A stretch of 64,000 bases of DNA from Siminovitchia fortis (GTDB taxonomy: Bacteria; Bacillota; Bacilli; Bacillales; Bacillaceae_C), in contig NZ_QYTU02000010.1 in NCBI RefSeq assembly GCF_003605365.2, forward strand, positions 25,880 through 89,879, read 5' to 3'. A program made the position numbers and the translations under genes. A model generated the notes under the pieces. That model saw only the letters and a list, made by a program, of their open reading frames with translations, did not search any database and was not told where the DNA came from. Below, piece by piece: positions 24,138 through 32,671 of this stretch; the first letter of the stretch is position 1, and every line of letters begins with the position of its first letter.

Positions 24138-26273
24138 TCATGCTTTTTGTTTTTCCAAATAGGCTCGAATCATAAAGAAGCTGATTTCCTCCGGAAGAAG
24201 CTCTTTAATTGGCGTTAGTCGTTCCGCCCCTGCCTGTTCAACGGCTTCCTGTATCAATGGTTCATATTCCTTGGGGACGAATTCCGACCAATCCACCTCC
24301 AATCCGTCTGCAGGACATTTCAACAGGTGCCCCTCTATTGTCCTTTCCGCCACGCCGCGCTCAGCAGCAATTTCTGCAATGGAAAGGCCGTCCTTTAACA
24401 TTCGATAGGTTATATGATGGCTTGGTTCCTTGCTTGAGACTCTCCCCGTCCGCTGTTTGGCCGTATGCCCAATCGGCAGGCCCACTTCCGGCCTTTCAAT
24501 TCCCTGCTCTTCGCAATACTTATTTATTTCTTTCAGGAACGCCTGTCCGTACGCCTCCAACTTCCGCTCACCTACACCCTTGACTTGCATCAGCTCAGCT
24601 TCATTTCTCGGAAGCAATGCACTCATTTCTTTTAATGTCACATCAGAAAAAATGATATAGGGCGGCACATTCTCCTCATCGGCAATTTCTTTTCTAAGTT
24701 GGCGCAGCACCTCAAACAGCATATTGTCCTCCACAATTTGTGCGATGCGCACCTTTTCTTTCCTCATCACTTTTTCTTTTCCCCGCAAAACATCCCCGGC
24801 CATTTCGGTCAACATCAAAATGGGATATGATCCGTCAGTTGGACGCAAATACCCTTCCGCCGTTAAAAAATCGATGAACTCCGTTGTCTCCTTTTGTGTC
24901 TTGTCCTTCATGATTCCATAGGTAGACAGCCGATCAAATCCGAAACTTCGTATTTTGTGATCTGCGGAACCAGTCAGCACCTTGGCAATCATCGTTTTAC
25001 CGAATCTCTCATTCATGCGCCTGATGCATGACAGAACCATTTGGGCCTCCACCGTCACATCGACCTGCTCCCGGTCATCCGTGCAGTTGCCGCATTTTCC
25101 GCAAACAGGAGGATCTTCCTCGCCAAAATAGTGCAGGATATATTGCTGCAAACAAGACTCTGTATGGCCATAGGCCATCATTTTCCTCAGCTTGCCAAAC
25201 TCGTTTTCCTTACGATGCTCGTCCATTTCGGACTGGTCAATGAGAAATGATTGGATATGGCTGTCCTGAGGGGCAAAAAGCAAGATGCAGTCACTTTCTT
25301 CCCCGTCTCTTCCTGCCCTGCCTGCCTCTTGATAATACGACTCCATGTTCCGCGGAATATGATAGTGGATTACAAACCTTACGTTCGATTTGTTGATACC
25401 CATTCCAAAGGCATTAGTAGCAACCATCACATCAATATCATCATATAAAAATTGCTCCTGATAACGATCACGCTGCTTCTCGGACATTCCCGCGTGGTAT
25501 TTTCCAACCCCGATCCCCTTTGCTTTCAACAGCTGATATAACCGCTCCACTTCTTTCCTTGTCGCCGCATAAACTATACCCGCCTGTCCGGAATTTTTCT
25601 GAACATAGTCGGTCAGAAACAGATCGCGGTTCTGCCCCTTTACAACATGGAAGCGAAGATTTTCCCTTTCAAATCCGGTCACAATTGTATTGTCCGCACT
25701 AATATCCAGAAGCTGGCGGATATCCTCACGCACCTGCGGAGTCGCCGTGGCAGTCAAAGCCAACACTGTCGGCTTTGGTTTGATTTTATTAATCAATTTG
25801 CGGATCAATAAATAACTCGGCCGAAAATCGTGGCCCCACTGGGAAATACAATGCGCCTCATCTATTGCGACGAGAGAAACATGCACCTCTTCGAGGAGCC
25901 TTAAAAAATAATCGGTCTCCAATCTTTCCGGTGCAATGTAAACGAGTTTATATTTACCGCTATATAGCCCGGACATCCGCTCCCGCATTTCTGCACCCTT
26001 AATGGTACTGTTAATAAAAGTAGAAGGGATACCGGCCTTTTCCAATGCATCCACCTGATCCTTCATCAGTGATATCAGTGGAGAGACAACGATTGTTATT
26101 CCACGGAGCGATAAGGCGGGAATCTGGTAACAGATGGACTTGCCGCCTCCGGTCGGCATGACTCCCAGAGTATCCTCACCTTCCAGCACTTTTCGGATAA
26201 TCGTATCCTGTCCCCGGCGGAATTCGTCAAATCCAAAGTAAGACTGCAGAAAGCCCTTTGCTTTCGTCAACAA
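24138..26273 (-). CDS. recQ: ATP-dependent DNA helicase RecQ
   Basis: A 711-residue RecQ helicase that unwinds DNA 3'-5' in repair. Helicase motifs: GVMPTGGGKSICYQIPAL (Walker A), AIDEAHCISQWGHDFRPSY (DEAH and aromatic loop), ALTATATPQVREDI, and QEAGRAGRDG. The zinc module carries Cys in SCLQQYILHYFGEED and CGKCGNC; an HRDC domain follows (about 520-600) and a C-terminal HTH_40-type domain (about 620-710). This longer architecture exceeds the 591 residues of B. subtilis RecQ. TTG 26273 lies 9 bp after GGAGG; an upstream frame to 26342 lacks a ribosome site. Downstream of kbl-tdh, 76 bp after tdh. Confidence 0.92.
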   Translation of the reverse strand: MLTKAKGFLQSYFGFDEFRRGQDTIIRKVLEGEDTLGVMPTGGGKSICYQIPALSLRGITIVVSPLISLMKDQVDALEKAGIPSTFINSTIKGAEMRERMSGLYSGKYKLVYIAPERLETDYFLRLLEEVHVSLVAIDEAHCISQWGHDFRPSYLLIRKLINKIKPKPTVLALTATATPQVREDIRQLLDISADNTIVTGFERENLRFHVVKGQNRDLFLTDYVQKNSGQAGIVYAATRKEVERLYQLLKAKGIGVGKYHAGMSEKQRDRYQEQFLYDDIDVMVATNAFGMGINKSNVRFVIHYHIPRNMESYYQEAGRAGRDGEESDCILLFAPQDSHIQSFLIDQSEMDEHRKENEFGKLRKMMAYGHTESCLQQYILHYFGEEDPPVCGKCGNCTDDREQVDVTVEAQMVLSCIRRMNERFGKTMIAKVLTGSADHKIRSFGFDRLSTYGIMKDKTQKETTEFIDFLTAEGYLRPTDGSYPILMLTEMAGDVLRGKEKVMRKEKVRIAQIVEDNMLFEVLRQLRKEIADEENVPPYIIFSDVTLKEMSALLPRNEAELMQVKGVGERKLEAYGQAFLKEINKYCEEQGIERPEVGLPIGHTAKQRTGRVSSKEPSHHITYRMLKDGLSIAEIAAERGVAERTIEGHLLKCPADGLEVDWSEFVPKEYEPLIQEAVEQAGAERLTPIKELLPEEISFFMIRAYLEKQKA

Positions 26274-26349
26274 TGCTACAGACCTCCAGATGTTTTGATA
26301 GTCCAAGTATATCAAAATAAAGAGCCTTCCTGCTACAGACACAGGCGGC

Positions 26350-27297
26350 TCATGATCGTTTCTTTTTTACTTTTTCCAGCATATCTTCCGTCATTTCCTC
26401 CAGCCCAAATTCCGCTTTAAACCCCCAGTCCTTCCGGGCGGCTGAGTCATCCAAAGAGTCTGGCCAGCTGTCAGCAATCGCCTGCCGGACCGGGTCAATT
26501 TTATAATCGATTTCAAACGAAGGAATATGCTTTTTAATTTCATTTGCGATATCTTCGGGTGTGGCACTCATTGCCGTAATATTATAGGAGTTCCGGAATC
26601 TAAGCTTTCCCGGATCAGCCTCCATGAGCTGTACGACAGCCTTTAACGCATCCGGCATATACATCAAGTCCAAGCAGGTATTTTCGCTGACAAAACAGGT
26701 ATAACGTTTTTTCCGAGTCGCTTCAAAATAGATTTCCACAGCGTAATCTGTAGTCCCCCCTCCCGGAGGGGCAACGTATGAAACAAGCCCGGGAAAACGG
26801 ACGCCGCGTGTATCCACGCCATATTTATGAAAATAGTAATCACAAAGAAGCTCGCCTGCCACTTTATTGATCCCATACATCGTGGAAGGCCGCTGGATCG
26901 TGACCTGTGGCGTTTGCTGCTTCGGTGTATCAGAACCGAAAGCGCCGATGGAGCTCGGTACAAAAACTTTCAGGCGGAGCTCCCGGGCCGCCTCCAATAC
27001 ATTGATAAGACTTCCCATGTTAAGGTTCCAGGCCTGAAGCGGCTTTGTTTCCGCCGAAGCCGAAAGCAGGGCCGCCAGATGGATGATAGTATCCACCCCA
27101 TATTTTTTCGCGACTTCCACCAACTTGCTGCCATCCATGACATCCAGCTCTATAAAAGGCCCCGATTCAACGGTCTCGTTGTCCAAGCGGCGGATATCTG
27201 ATGCAATGACATTCATACTCCCATACTCTTGACGAAGCTTCATGGCAAGCTCTGAACCGATTTGTCCCAAGGATCCGGTCACCAAAATTTTTTTCAT
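26350..27297 (-). CDS. tdh: L-threonine 3-dehydrogenase (SDR/epimerase type)
   Basis: A 315-residue NAD-dependent enzyme of the extended short-chain dehydrogenase fold that oxidises L-threonine to 2-amino-3-oxobutyrate. The Rossmann start VTGSLGQIGSELAMKLR is at the N-terminus; the catalytic Tyr-Lys pair is in TMYGINKVAGE (about 140-150), after the SSIGAFG segment. It is unrelated to the zinc-dependent Tdh of B. subtilis. It follows kbl by 51 bp, whose product uses the unstable oxobutyrate, so assignment is well supported by context. Confidence 0.92.
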   Translation of the reverse strand: MKKILVTGSLGQIGSELAMKLRQEYGSMNVIASDIRRLDNETVESGPFIELDVMDGSKLVEVAKKYGVDTIIHLAALLSASAETKPLQAWNLNMGSLINVLEAARELRLKVFVPSSIGAFGSDTPKQQTPQVTIQRPSTMYGINKVAGELLCDYYFHKYGVDTRGVRFPGLVSYVAPPGGGTTDYAVEIYFEATRKKRYTCFVSENTCLDLMYMPDALKAVVQLMEADPGKLRFRNSYNITAMSATPEDIANEIKKHIPSFEIDYKIDPVRQAIADSWPDSLDDSAARKDWGFKAEFGLEEMTEDMLEKVKKKRS

Positions 27298-27348
27298 CGA
27301 ATGACCTCCCGGTATATGCGATGTACTGTCATGAACTTCATTGAACTG

Positions 27349-28536
27349 CTAGATGACACCCATTTCCTTTCCCACTTTCTCATAGGCCGCAACTGCCCGG
27401 TCCAGCATCTCCCTCGTGTGTGCTGCTGTCGGCATGTTCCGTACTCGCCCCGTCCCTTTTGGAACAGTAGGAAAAACAATGGCCTTTGCGTAAACTCCCT
27501 CTTCAAAAAGACGCTTGCTGAACGTCTGCGTTGTTTTTTCCTCCCCAATGATGCAAGGCGTTATCGGGGTTTCACTGTGACCGATATCAAATCCCAGCTT
27601 TGACAGAGCCTTTTTCAAGTAATCCGCGTTTTTCCATAAACGTTCATAAAGCTCCGTACTTTCCATCATGAGCTCAATTGCCTTCGTTGCGGCCGCAGCA
27701 TCTGCAGGTGTGACTGCAGTGGAGAACAAAAATGGACGCGACCTGACTTTAAGCCAGTCAATCAGCTCTTTTTTCCCCGCTACATAACCGCCCACAACGC
27801 CAATCGCTTTTGAAAGAGTGCCAATTTGAAAATCTATCTTTTCCTGAAGCCCGAAATTCTTTACCGTGCCAGCTCCTTTTCCGAGCACTCCCGAACCATG
27901 TGCATCATCAACATAAGTGATTAAATCGTATTCTTCAGCGATTTCGGCGATTTCCGGCAGTTTGGCAATGTCACCATCCATCGAAAAAACACCGTCGGTT
28001 ATCACCATGATTTTATTGTAGCTTCCGGATTCCTTTGCAGCCTTTGCCTGCTTTCGCAGATCATCCATGTCCGAATGGCCGAATCGGATGATCTTTGCCT
28101 TCGAAAGGCGGCAGCCGTCAATGATGGATGCATGATTCAGCTCATCTGACAAAATAGCGTCATCTTTGTCCATGACCGCCGAAATGGCGGCCATATTACA
28201 GTTAAAACCTGACTGATAGGAGATGGCGGCTTCCGTCCCTTTAAAAGCGGCAAGCGTTTCTTCCAGCTTTTCATGGACTTCAAGCGTTCCATTGATTGTG
28301 CGTACTGCTCCTGCTCCAACCCCCCATTTTCCGATTGCATCAACAGCCGCGTCTTTCAATCTCTCATCCGTTGCCAAGCCGAGATAATTATTGGACGAGA
28401 GATTGATCTGTTCTTTCCCATTAATTCTGATGATGGGACCATTTGGAGTTTCAACCGTGTCTATTTCATTGTAGAGGCCCTGACTGCGAAGTTCAGACAA
28501 ATTTTCCGTTAAAAATTGCTCCAGCACTTTCGACAT
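27349..28536 (-). CDS. kbl: Glycine C-acetyltransferase (2-amino-3-ketobutyrate CoA ligase)
   Basis: A 395-residue PLP enzyme of the alpha-oxoamine synthase family, splitting 2-amino-3-oxobutyrate with CoA into glycine and acetyl-CoA. Conserved features: [16 protein letters not shown] (about 45-60), [30 protein letters not shown] with the cofactor Asp, and the PLP Lys in [16 protein letters not shown] (about 235-250). ATG 28536 follows GGAGGG at 6 bp. It is the first gene of the threonine catabolic pair. Confidence 0.93.
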   Translation of the reverse strand: MSKVLEQFLTENLSELRSQGLYNEIDTVETPNGPIIRINGKEQINLSSNNYLGLATDERLKDAAVDAIGKWGVGAGAVRTINGTLEVHEKLEETLAAFKGTEAAISYQSGFNCNMAAISAVMDKDDAILSDELNHASIIDGCRLSKAKIIRFGHSDMDDLRKQAKAAKESGSYNKIMVITDGVFSMDGDIAKLPEIAEIAEEYDLITYVDDAHGSGVLGKGAGTVKNFGLQEKIDFQIGTLSKAIGVVGGYVAGKKELIDWLKVRSRPFLFSTAVTPADAAAATKAIELMMESTELYERLWKNADYLKKALSKLGFDIGHSETPITPCIIGEEKTTQTFSKRLFEEGVYAKAIVFPTVPKGTGRVRNMPTAAHTREMLDRAVAAYEKVGKEMGVI

Positions 28537-28683
28537 ATCGATCCCTCCATTATGGAAATTTGCGAATACATTTGTACTCACTAGAAATACACACACAAAC
28601 CAAAATTATCGGAATTCAATTTAAATATAACATATTTCATATATTATGTTTATTGTGAGAGGACAGTATTTATTCATTTTGAA

Positions 28684-28893
28684 AATATTAAGAAAAGCGC
28701 AAGGCGCCCGTTTAGCGACGTACAAACTGGAGCACTCCGCAATGAGATAAAGGAAACACGGCGAGGTACGAGCCGATGTTGACTTATCGTAGTGCTCTGA
28801 GCCTACTTCCTCGAATAAACATCCACGCAGAAAAAGCGAAGCTTTTTCGAGGAAAGGAGTGTGAAGCTAGTCGCTGGGCGCTGGAGCTGGACA
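28684..28893 (+). repeat. Interspersed repeat, A type with insertion, copy 4
   Basis: Starts TTAAGAAAAGCGCAAGGCGC and shares CGACGTACAAACTGGAGCAC, GAGATAAAGGAAACACGGCG and CCGATGTTGACTTATCGTAG with copy 1. After TATCGTAG it carries about 70 extra bases with an inner stem (CTTCCTCG...AAAGCGAAGCTTTTTCGAGGAA) and then ends CTAGTCGCTGGGCGCTGGAG. The rest of the 386-bp gap upstream (28537-28683) is the AT-rich kbl promoter region. Confidence 0.85.
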
Positions 28894-28945
28894 TTACGTT
28901 AATCTTGTTTGAAGAGAAAATTCGGTAAAATTTTATACTTTCTTT
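28894..28945 (+). repeat. Shared tail 3' of repeat copy 4
   Basis: The stretch TTTGAAGAGAAAATTCGG then TAAAATTTTATACTTT recurs after copy 6 (about 41290-41325) with few changes and more weakly after copy 7 (about 43560-43595). It therefore belongs to the repeat unit or to a common insertion site. Confidence 0.65.
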
Positions 28946-28953
28946 AGATTAGA

Positions 28954-28980
28954 AAAAACCTCTTCAGTCTTTCGAAGAGG
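28954..28980 (-). terminator. Terminator after the P-loop protein gene
   Basis: Minus strand GCCTCTTCG...CGAAAG / GAAGAGG stem followed by TTTTTTCT, starting just past the stop at 28983. Confidence 0.8.
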
Positions 28981-28982
28981 CG

Positions 28983-30076
28983 CTAATCTTTTGCAAGCAG
29001 CTTGATTTCTTTTTGAATGTCGGAAAATATTTCGTCAATCCGGGAATGGTCCATATTGTCCTGGTAAATGGATTCCAATTGATCATTAACCCGTTTTGCT
29101 TCTGCAAGATAGTCTTTTCCGGCCTTCATTTGTTCCCGGTATTCCTTTTCAATCTCCGCAATTTCATTTGCATATAATTCGTCTGTCCCAGGGGCTACCG
29201 TCAATTCATACATATCAATCACTTCATCACCTTTTCGGGAAGGGAAATACTCATGCGGCTGGGTGCTGTCGAACACAGCCCAGCCAAGCTCCCTGACAAC
29301 AACCATATCGAGGCTGGCAGGGTCAAATCCGCAATGATAGATTTCCAAATCATATCCTTTTTTTCGGCTTCCATCACGATCTTTTTCAATACAGTGGACT
29401 TCCCTGTTCCGGCCCGGCCTTTTAAAAAAATTCTCTTGTTTAGGCCGGATGTGATATTATCTACGAAATCTACCGGGCCCTTTGGAGTTGCGGCACCGAG
29501 AAACCGGCGCCTTGTTGTTCGCTCTTTTCGGCTGGAATTTTTAAAAATCAGCTTTTTAATCAAGCGGTCTGTCACTTGATCCGCCTTTAAAAAGTCCATC
29601 CGGTCAACGTAGAGCTTCTCCCATCTGTCGTGGACCCGCAATCCCGCTGTATATGATTGATATGCCTTATCCAGTGCATCTTCCCTCTTTGCTTCCAATT
29701 GTGTGATGTCCTTCTTTACGGCGGCTTCCAGGGAGGAGAAATCCATTACGTCCAAATCGACTGTCTCCCATCTGTCACCAACAAATTCCTTTCCGATTTC
29801 ACGCGGAAAATCACCGTCGACAATTCCAAACCCCAGCTCCCGTATAATCAGTCCCTCCAACGAATCCGGATCATTCGGGGAATGAAGCGCCTCAAGATTT
29901 ACATTTTTTCCGGTCCATTCATCCATCAGCCTGTGAATTAAACCCTTTTTCTCCAAGCTGGATTTACCTGATAGAATAAAGACACGGTCCAGCCCGCGCA
30001 GATTTGAATCGTACAAATTGCTGAATCCCTTGGCAGTATTGCCGCCGCCAAAATAATGCAAGACATTTCCGCTCAC
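28983..30076 (-). pseudogene. PRK06851-like P-loop protein, split by a -1 frame change
   Basis: Two overlapping frames make one protein of about 364 residues. The 5' frame (30076 to about 29360, GTG start) begins with VLHYFGGGNTAKGF and holds an intact Walker A, LKGRAGTGKSTVLKK, at about residue 220. The 3' frame continues YHCGFDPASLDMVVVRELGW, then HEYFPSRKGDEVIDMYEL, to the stop at 28983. The frames join at GCC GAA AAA AAG G (T-run 29358-29364 on the plus strand), where one base back gives a seamless protein. The heptamer A_AAA_AAG is a known slippery sequence, so slippage is possible; an indel or sequencing error is equally possible. The N-terminal half lacks the usual first Walker A. Function unknown. 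Confidence 0.75.
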
Positions 30077-30188
30077 ATTGTCACCCTCAATACTGTTATC
30101 TTTGTTCTTTTTCTTCAGCCTATGCTTTGAGTGAATGGAAGGTACGTAGTTTCGGTAAAAAAACTGGGCAGCCTCACTAAATACGCGG

Positions 30189-30371
30189 TTATTCGCTTAT
30201 TTCATCAAGCATTTTGTTTAAAGTTTTTAATTCTTCTTCAATTTCCATCAGCTGTTTTTCAAGTGGATGCAATATGCCCTTCACATATTCGAGTTTCTCT
30301 AAATCGTGCTGAAGCCTGACATAGTCCGCTTTTAAATCTGCAATTTTATATTCGATCTCCGATTTATTCAT
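30189..30371 (-). CDS. SE1832 family small protein
   Basis: A 60-residue helical protein, MNKSEIEYKIADLKADYVRL at the start and HPLEKQLMEIEEELKTLNK near the end. Length and spacing of the ADYVRLQHDLEKLE motif match the SE1832 family found across staphylococci and bacilli. A good ribosome site (AAAAGGAGC) precedes the ATG. Function is unknown; a short coiled coil is likely. Confidence 0.8.
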   Translation of the reverse strand: MNKSEIEYKIADLKADYVRLQHDLEKLEYVKGILHPLEKQLMEIEEELKTLNKMLDEISE

Positions 30372-30396
30372 TTAAAAAGCTCCTTTTAAAAAGATA

Positions 30397-31599
30397 TTAA
30401 TCTTCCAGTACAAATTTGTTCCTTCCGGCCCCTAAGCCTGCCGCGGTCATTAAGACTGAGACAATAATAAGTGTCATGATAGGCAGAAACCAAGAATGGG
30501 TATGATCATATTCGTAACCGATCAAAGTGGGGCCAGCAGCTGCAAGAAAATACCCCAGCGATTGAGCCATCCCCGACAAGCGGGAAGCATCCATGACACC
30601 CTTGGCACGTAATACAAGGAAAGTAAGAGCCAAGCTGAAGCCGGAGCCTTGCGCTACTCCGATCATGACTACCCATAAAAAGATGAGGGGGCCTCCCCCA
30701 AACATCAGCCCTGTAAAAGAAATCAGATAGACAGTTCCCAAACCTAGAACAAGTCCCCTTTGGTTGTTCAATTTTCCTGCCACAACCGGAATGATGAAGG
30801 AAGCTGGAAGGCCGGCAAACTGTATGACCGAAAGCATCCAGCCGGATAAAGACCGTGAGAAACCATGGCTGTACAGGATTTCCGGAACCCAGGTAATGAG
30901 ACAATAGAAGATCAGGGACTGCAATCCCATGAAGAATGCGACTTGCCAGGCAAGCTTGGACTTTAGCATGGAATTCCCGTATTTAATAATCTTTACTCTT
31001 CCCTCAAAGACTTTTTGCTTCCTAATTTGAGGGATCCAAATAAGAAATGCGGCAAGGGCCAAATAAGCCCATGTCATAAGGGATGCTTCCCACCCCCAAC
31101 CGAATTTCTCCACCAAAGGGATGCTGATTCCTGATGCGATGGCTGCTGAAATGCCCAGAGATGCCGAATATACCCCTGTCATTAATGTAGCTTTGTTGGG
31201 AAACTTCATCTTAACGATTCCCGGAAGCAGCACATTCCCCACGGCTATTCCGATTCCAGCTACGGCCGTCCCGATAAATAAAAGTGAGATGCTTCCCATC
31301 GATCGAATAACGATACCTGCGCCTATCAGCGCGACTCCCAACAGTATCGTCAACTCATTCCCAATCTTTTGCCCGATTTTCGGGGCAAAAGGTGACAATA
31401 CCGCAAAAGCAATCAACGGCAGAGTCGTCAAAAATCCCGCCATTCCGTTTGAAAGGCCCAGGTCACTTCGTATAAAGCTGACGAGCGGCCCGACGGAAGT
31501 GATGGCAGGCCGCAAATTAAAGGCTATGAAAACGATCCCGGTGACAAGAAAAATCTTCTGTGCCATTGTTCGTCTTTTAGCCAGAGCATGAAAATCCAT
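30397..31599 (-). CDS. CynX/NimT family MFS transporter
   Basis: A 400-residue major facilitator protein with 12 membrane helices. The first helix FIAFNLRPAITSVGPLVSFI is characteristic of the CynX/NimT group (B. subtilis YycB-like), which includes cyanate and 2-nitroimidazole exporters. The motif between helices 2 and 3 is LSPFAPKIGQKIGNE. The substrate cannot be assigned. It lies 25 bp upstream of the SE1832 gene on the same strand. Confidence 0.85.
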   Translation of the reverse strand: MDFHALAKRRTMAQKIFLVTGIVFIAFNLRPAITSVGPLVSFIRSDLGLSNGMAGFLTTLPLIAFAVLSPFAPKIGQKIGNELTILLGVALIGAGIVIRSMGSISLLFIGTAVAGIGIAVGNVLLPGIVKMKFPNKATLMTGVYSASLGISAAIASGISIPLVEKFGWGWEASLMTWAYLALAAFLIWIPQIRKQKVFEGRVKIIKYGNSMLKSKLAWQVAFFMGLQSLIFYCLITWVPEILYSHGFSRSLSGWMLSVIQFAGLPASFIIPVVAGKLNNQRGLVLGLGTVYLISFTGLMFGGGPLIFLWVVMIGVAQGSGFSLALTFLVLRAKGVMDASRLSGMAQSLGYFLAAAGPTLIGYEYDHTHSWFLPIMTLIIVSVLMTAAGLGAGRNKFVLED

Positions 31600-31727
31600 T
31601 GCATATCTTCCTCATCTATAAAAATTTCGGTAAAACGGAAAAAAATAGTCCATTTCATTACGATAACAGTAACTCACTCATTTTACATAAAAAACGAATC
31701 ATATGGAAGGAGATGAAATAGGTGTAA

Positions 31728-31835
31728 GCGATTATTGTTGATGAAGATTCTCTGTAATTAAAGATTGGCGAGGCTGTTGCTCTCATCGAGAAAAATAAAA
31801 ATGCGGGGAAAATAATTTTGAAGGTACGGGAATAA
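31728..31835 (+). pseudogene. Remnant of a zinc-type alcohol dehydrogenase / quinone oxidoreductase C-terminus
   Basis: Reading from 31728 gives AIIVDEDSL, a stop (TAA), then LKIGEAVALIEKNKNAGKII and LKVRE before the final stop. The second part matches the usual C-terminal helix and strand of medium-chain dehydrogenases (...EAxxxxEKNKNxGKIVLKV). Nothing upstream restores a frame, so only the last ~36 codons survive. The rest of 31600-31873 holds no other recognisable gene. Confidence 0.5.
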
Positions 31836-31873
31836 TGTAAAGTAGAATGCGGACAATTCAGGGGAGGATGGAC

Positions 31874-32671
31874 ATGAGGCTCATTTTGGATATATTTAAA
31901 CGTTTCTTTATAGACCGGTTCCATGACCAGTCTGCTCAAATGGCCTACTTCTTTATGTTATCCATCTTCCCTTTCCTGATTTTCGTCCTTTCCCTGCTGA
32001 GCTTTTTTCCCATCCATTCGACGGATGTATTGTCTGCCATCGAACAATTCGCTCCCAAAGGGAGCTATGCTCTCATCGAGAACAATGTCATCCTTATTTT
32101 CGATAAGCAAAGGACAAAGCTCGCCTCTTTCAGCCTGATCGCTTCCTTTTGGATATCCTCCATGGCAGTTCAATCCCTTGTCAGGGCAATGAATGATGCA
32201 TACAGTATCATCAGAAAGGAAGGTTTTTTTCTGGCTCTTGCCAAGGATTTATTTTTAACGGCTATCCTGATGATTACTTTGACCATCTCTTTACTTGTCC
32301 CCATTGGAGAAGAAATCGGACGCGTTTTTTTATCTTCCCAAGTCGACATGCCCTTGCTTTTTTATGAGTCCTGGTTTCTGATCAAATGGGTCATTGGAAC
32401 AATTTATTTATTCCTATTCTTTCTTCTGTTTTATAAATTTGTCCCAAGCGGGAAAATCCCTTTTTCGTCAGTTGTCCCGGGCGCCATTTTTTCGACGATA
32501 GGCTGGCAGGGCGTATCCATCGGGTTTTCATACTATGTCTCTTACATCAATTACTCCCAGCTATACGGACAGCTTGGGAGCATTATCGTGTTAATGATCT
32601 GGTTCTACTTGACGGCTGCAGTACTGCTGGTCGGAGGATTGATCAACGCCTCGTTTCTCAAAGACAGCTAA
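31874..32671 (+). CDS. YihY/BrkB family membrane protein
   Basis: A 265-residue membrane protein with six predicted helices. The N-terminal FIDRFHDQSAQMAYFFMLSI and FPFLIFVLSLLSFFP, and SQLYGQLGSIIVLMIWFYLT near the C-terminus, are family hallmarks. The function is unsettled (once thought to be RNase BN; a transport role is proposed). ATG 31874 follows GGGGAGG at 6 bp. Its TAA stop overlaps the TAG of the converging nucleotidase gene by two bases. Confidence 0.87.
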   Translation: MRLILDIFKRFFIDRFHDQSAQMAYFFMLSIFPFLIFVLSLLSFFPIHSTDVLSAIEQFAPKGSYALIENNVILIFDKQRTKLASFSLIASFWISSMAVQSLVRAMNDAYSIIRKEGFFLALAKDLFLTAILMITLTISLLVPIGEEIGRVFLSSQVDMPLLFYESWFLIKWVIGTIYLFLFFLLFYKFVPSGKIPFSSVVPGAIFSTIGWQGVSIGFSYYVSYINYSQLYGQLGSIIVLMIWFYLTAAVLLVGGLINASFLKDS

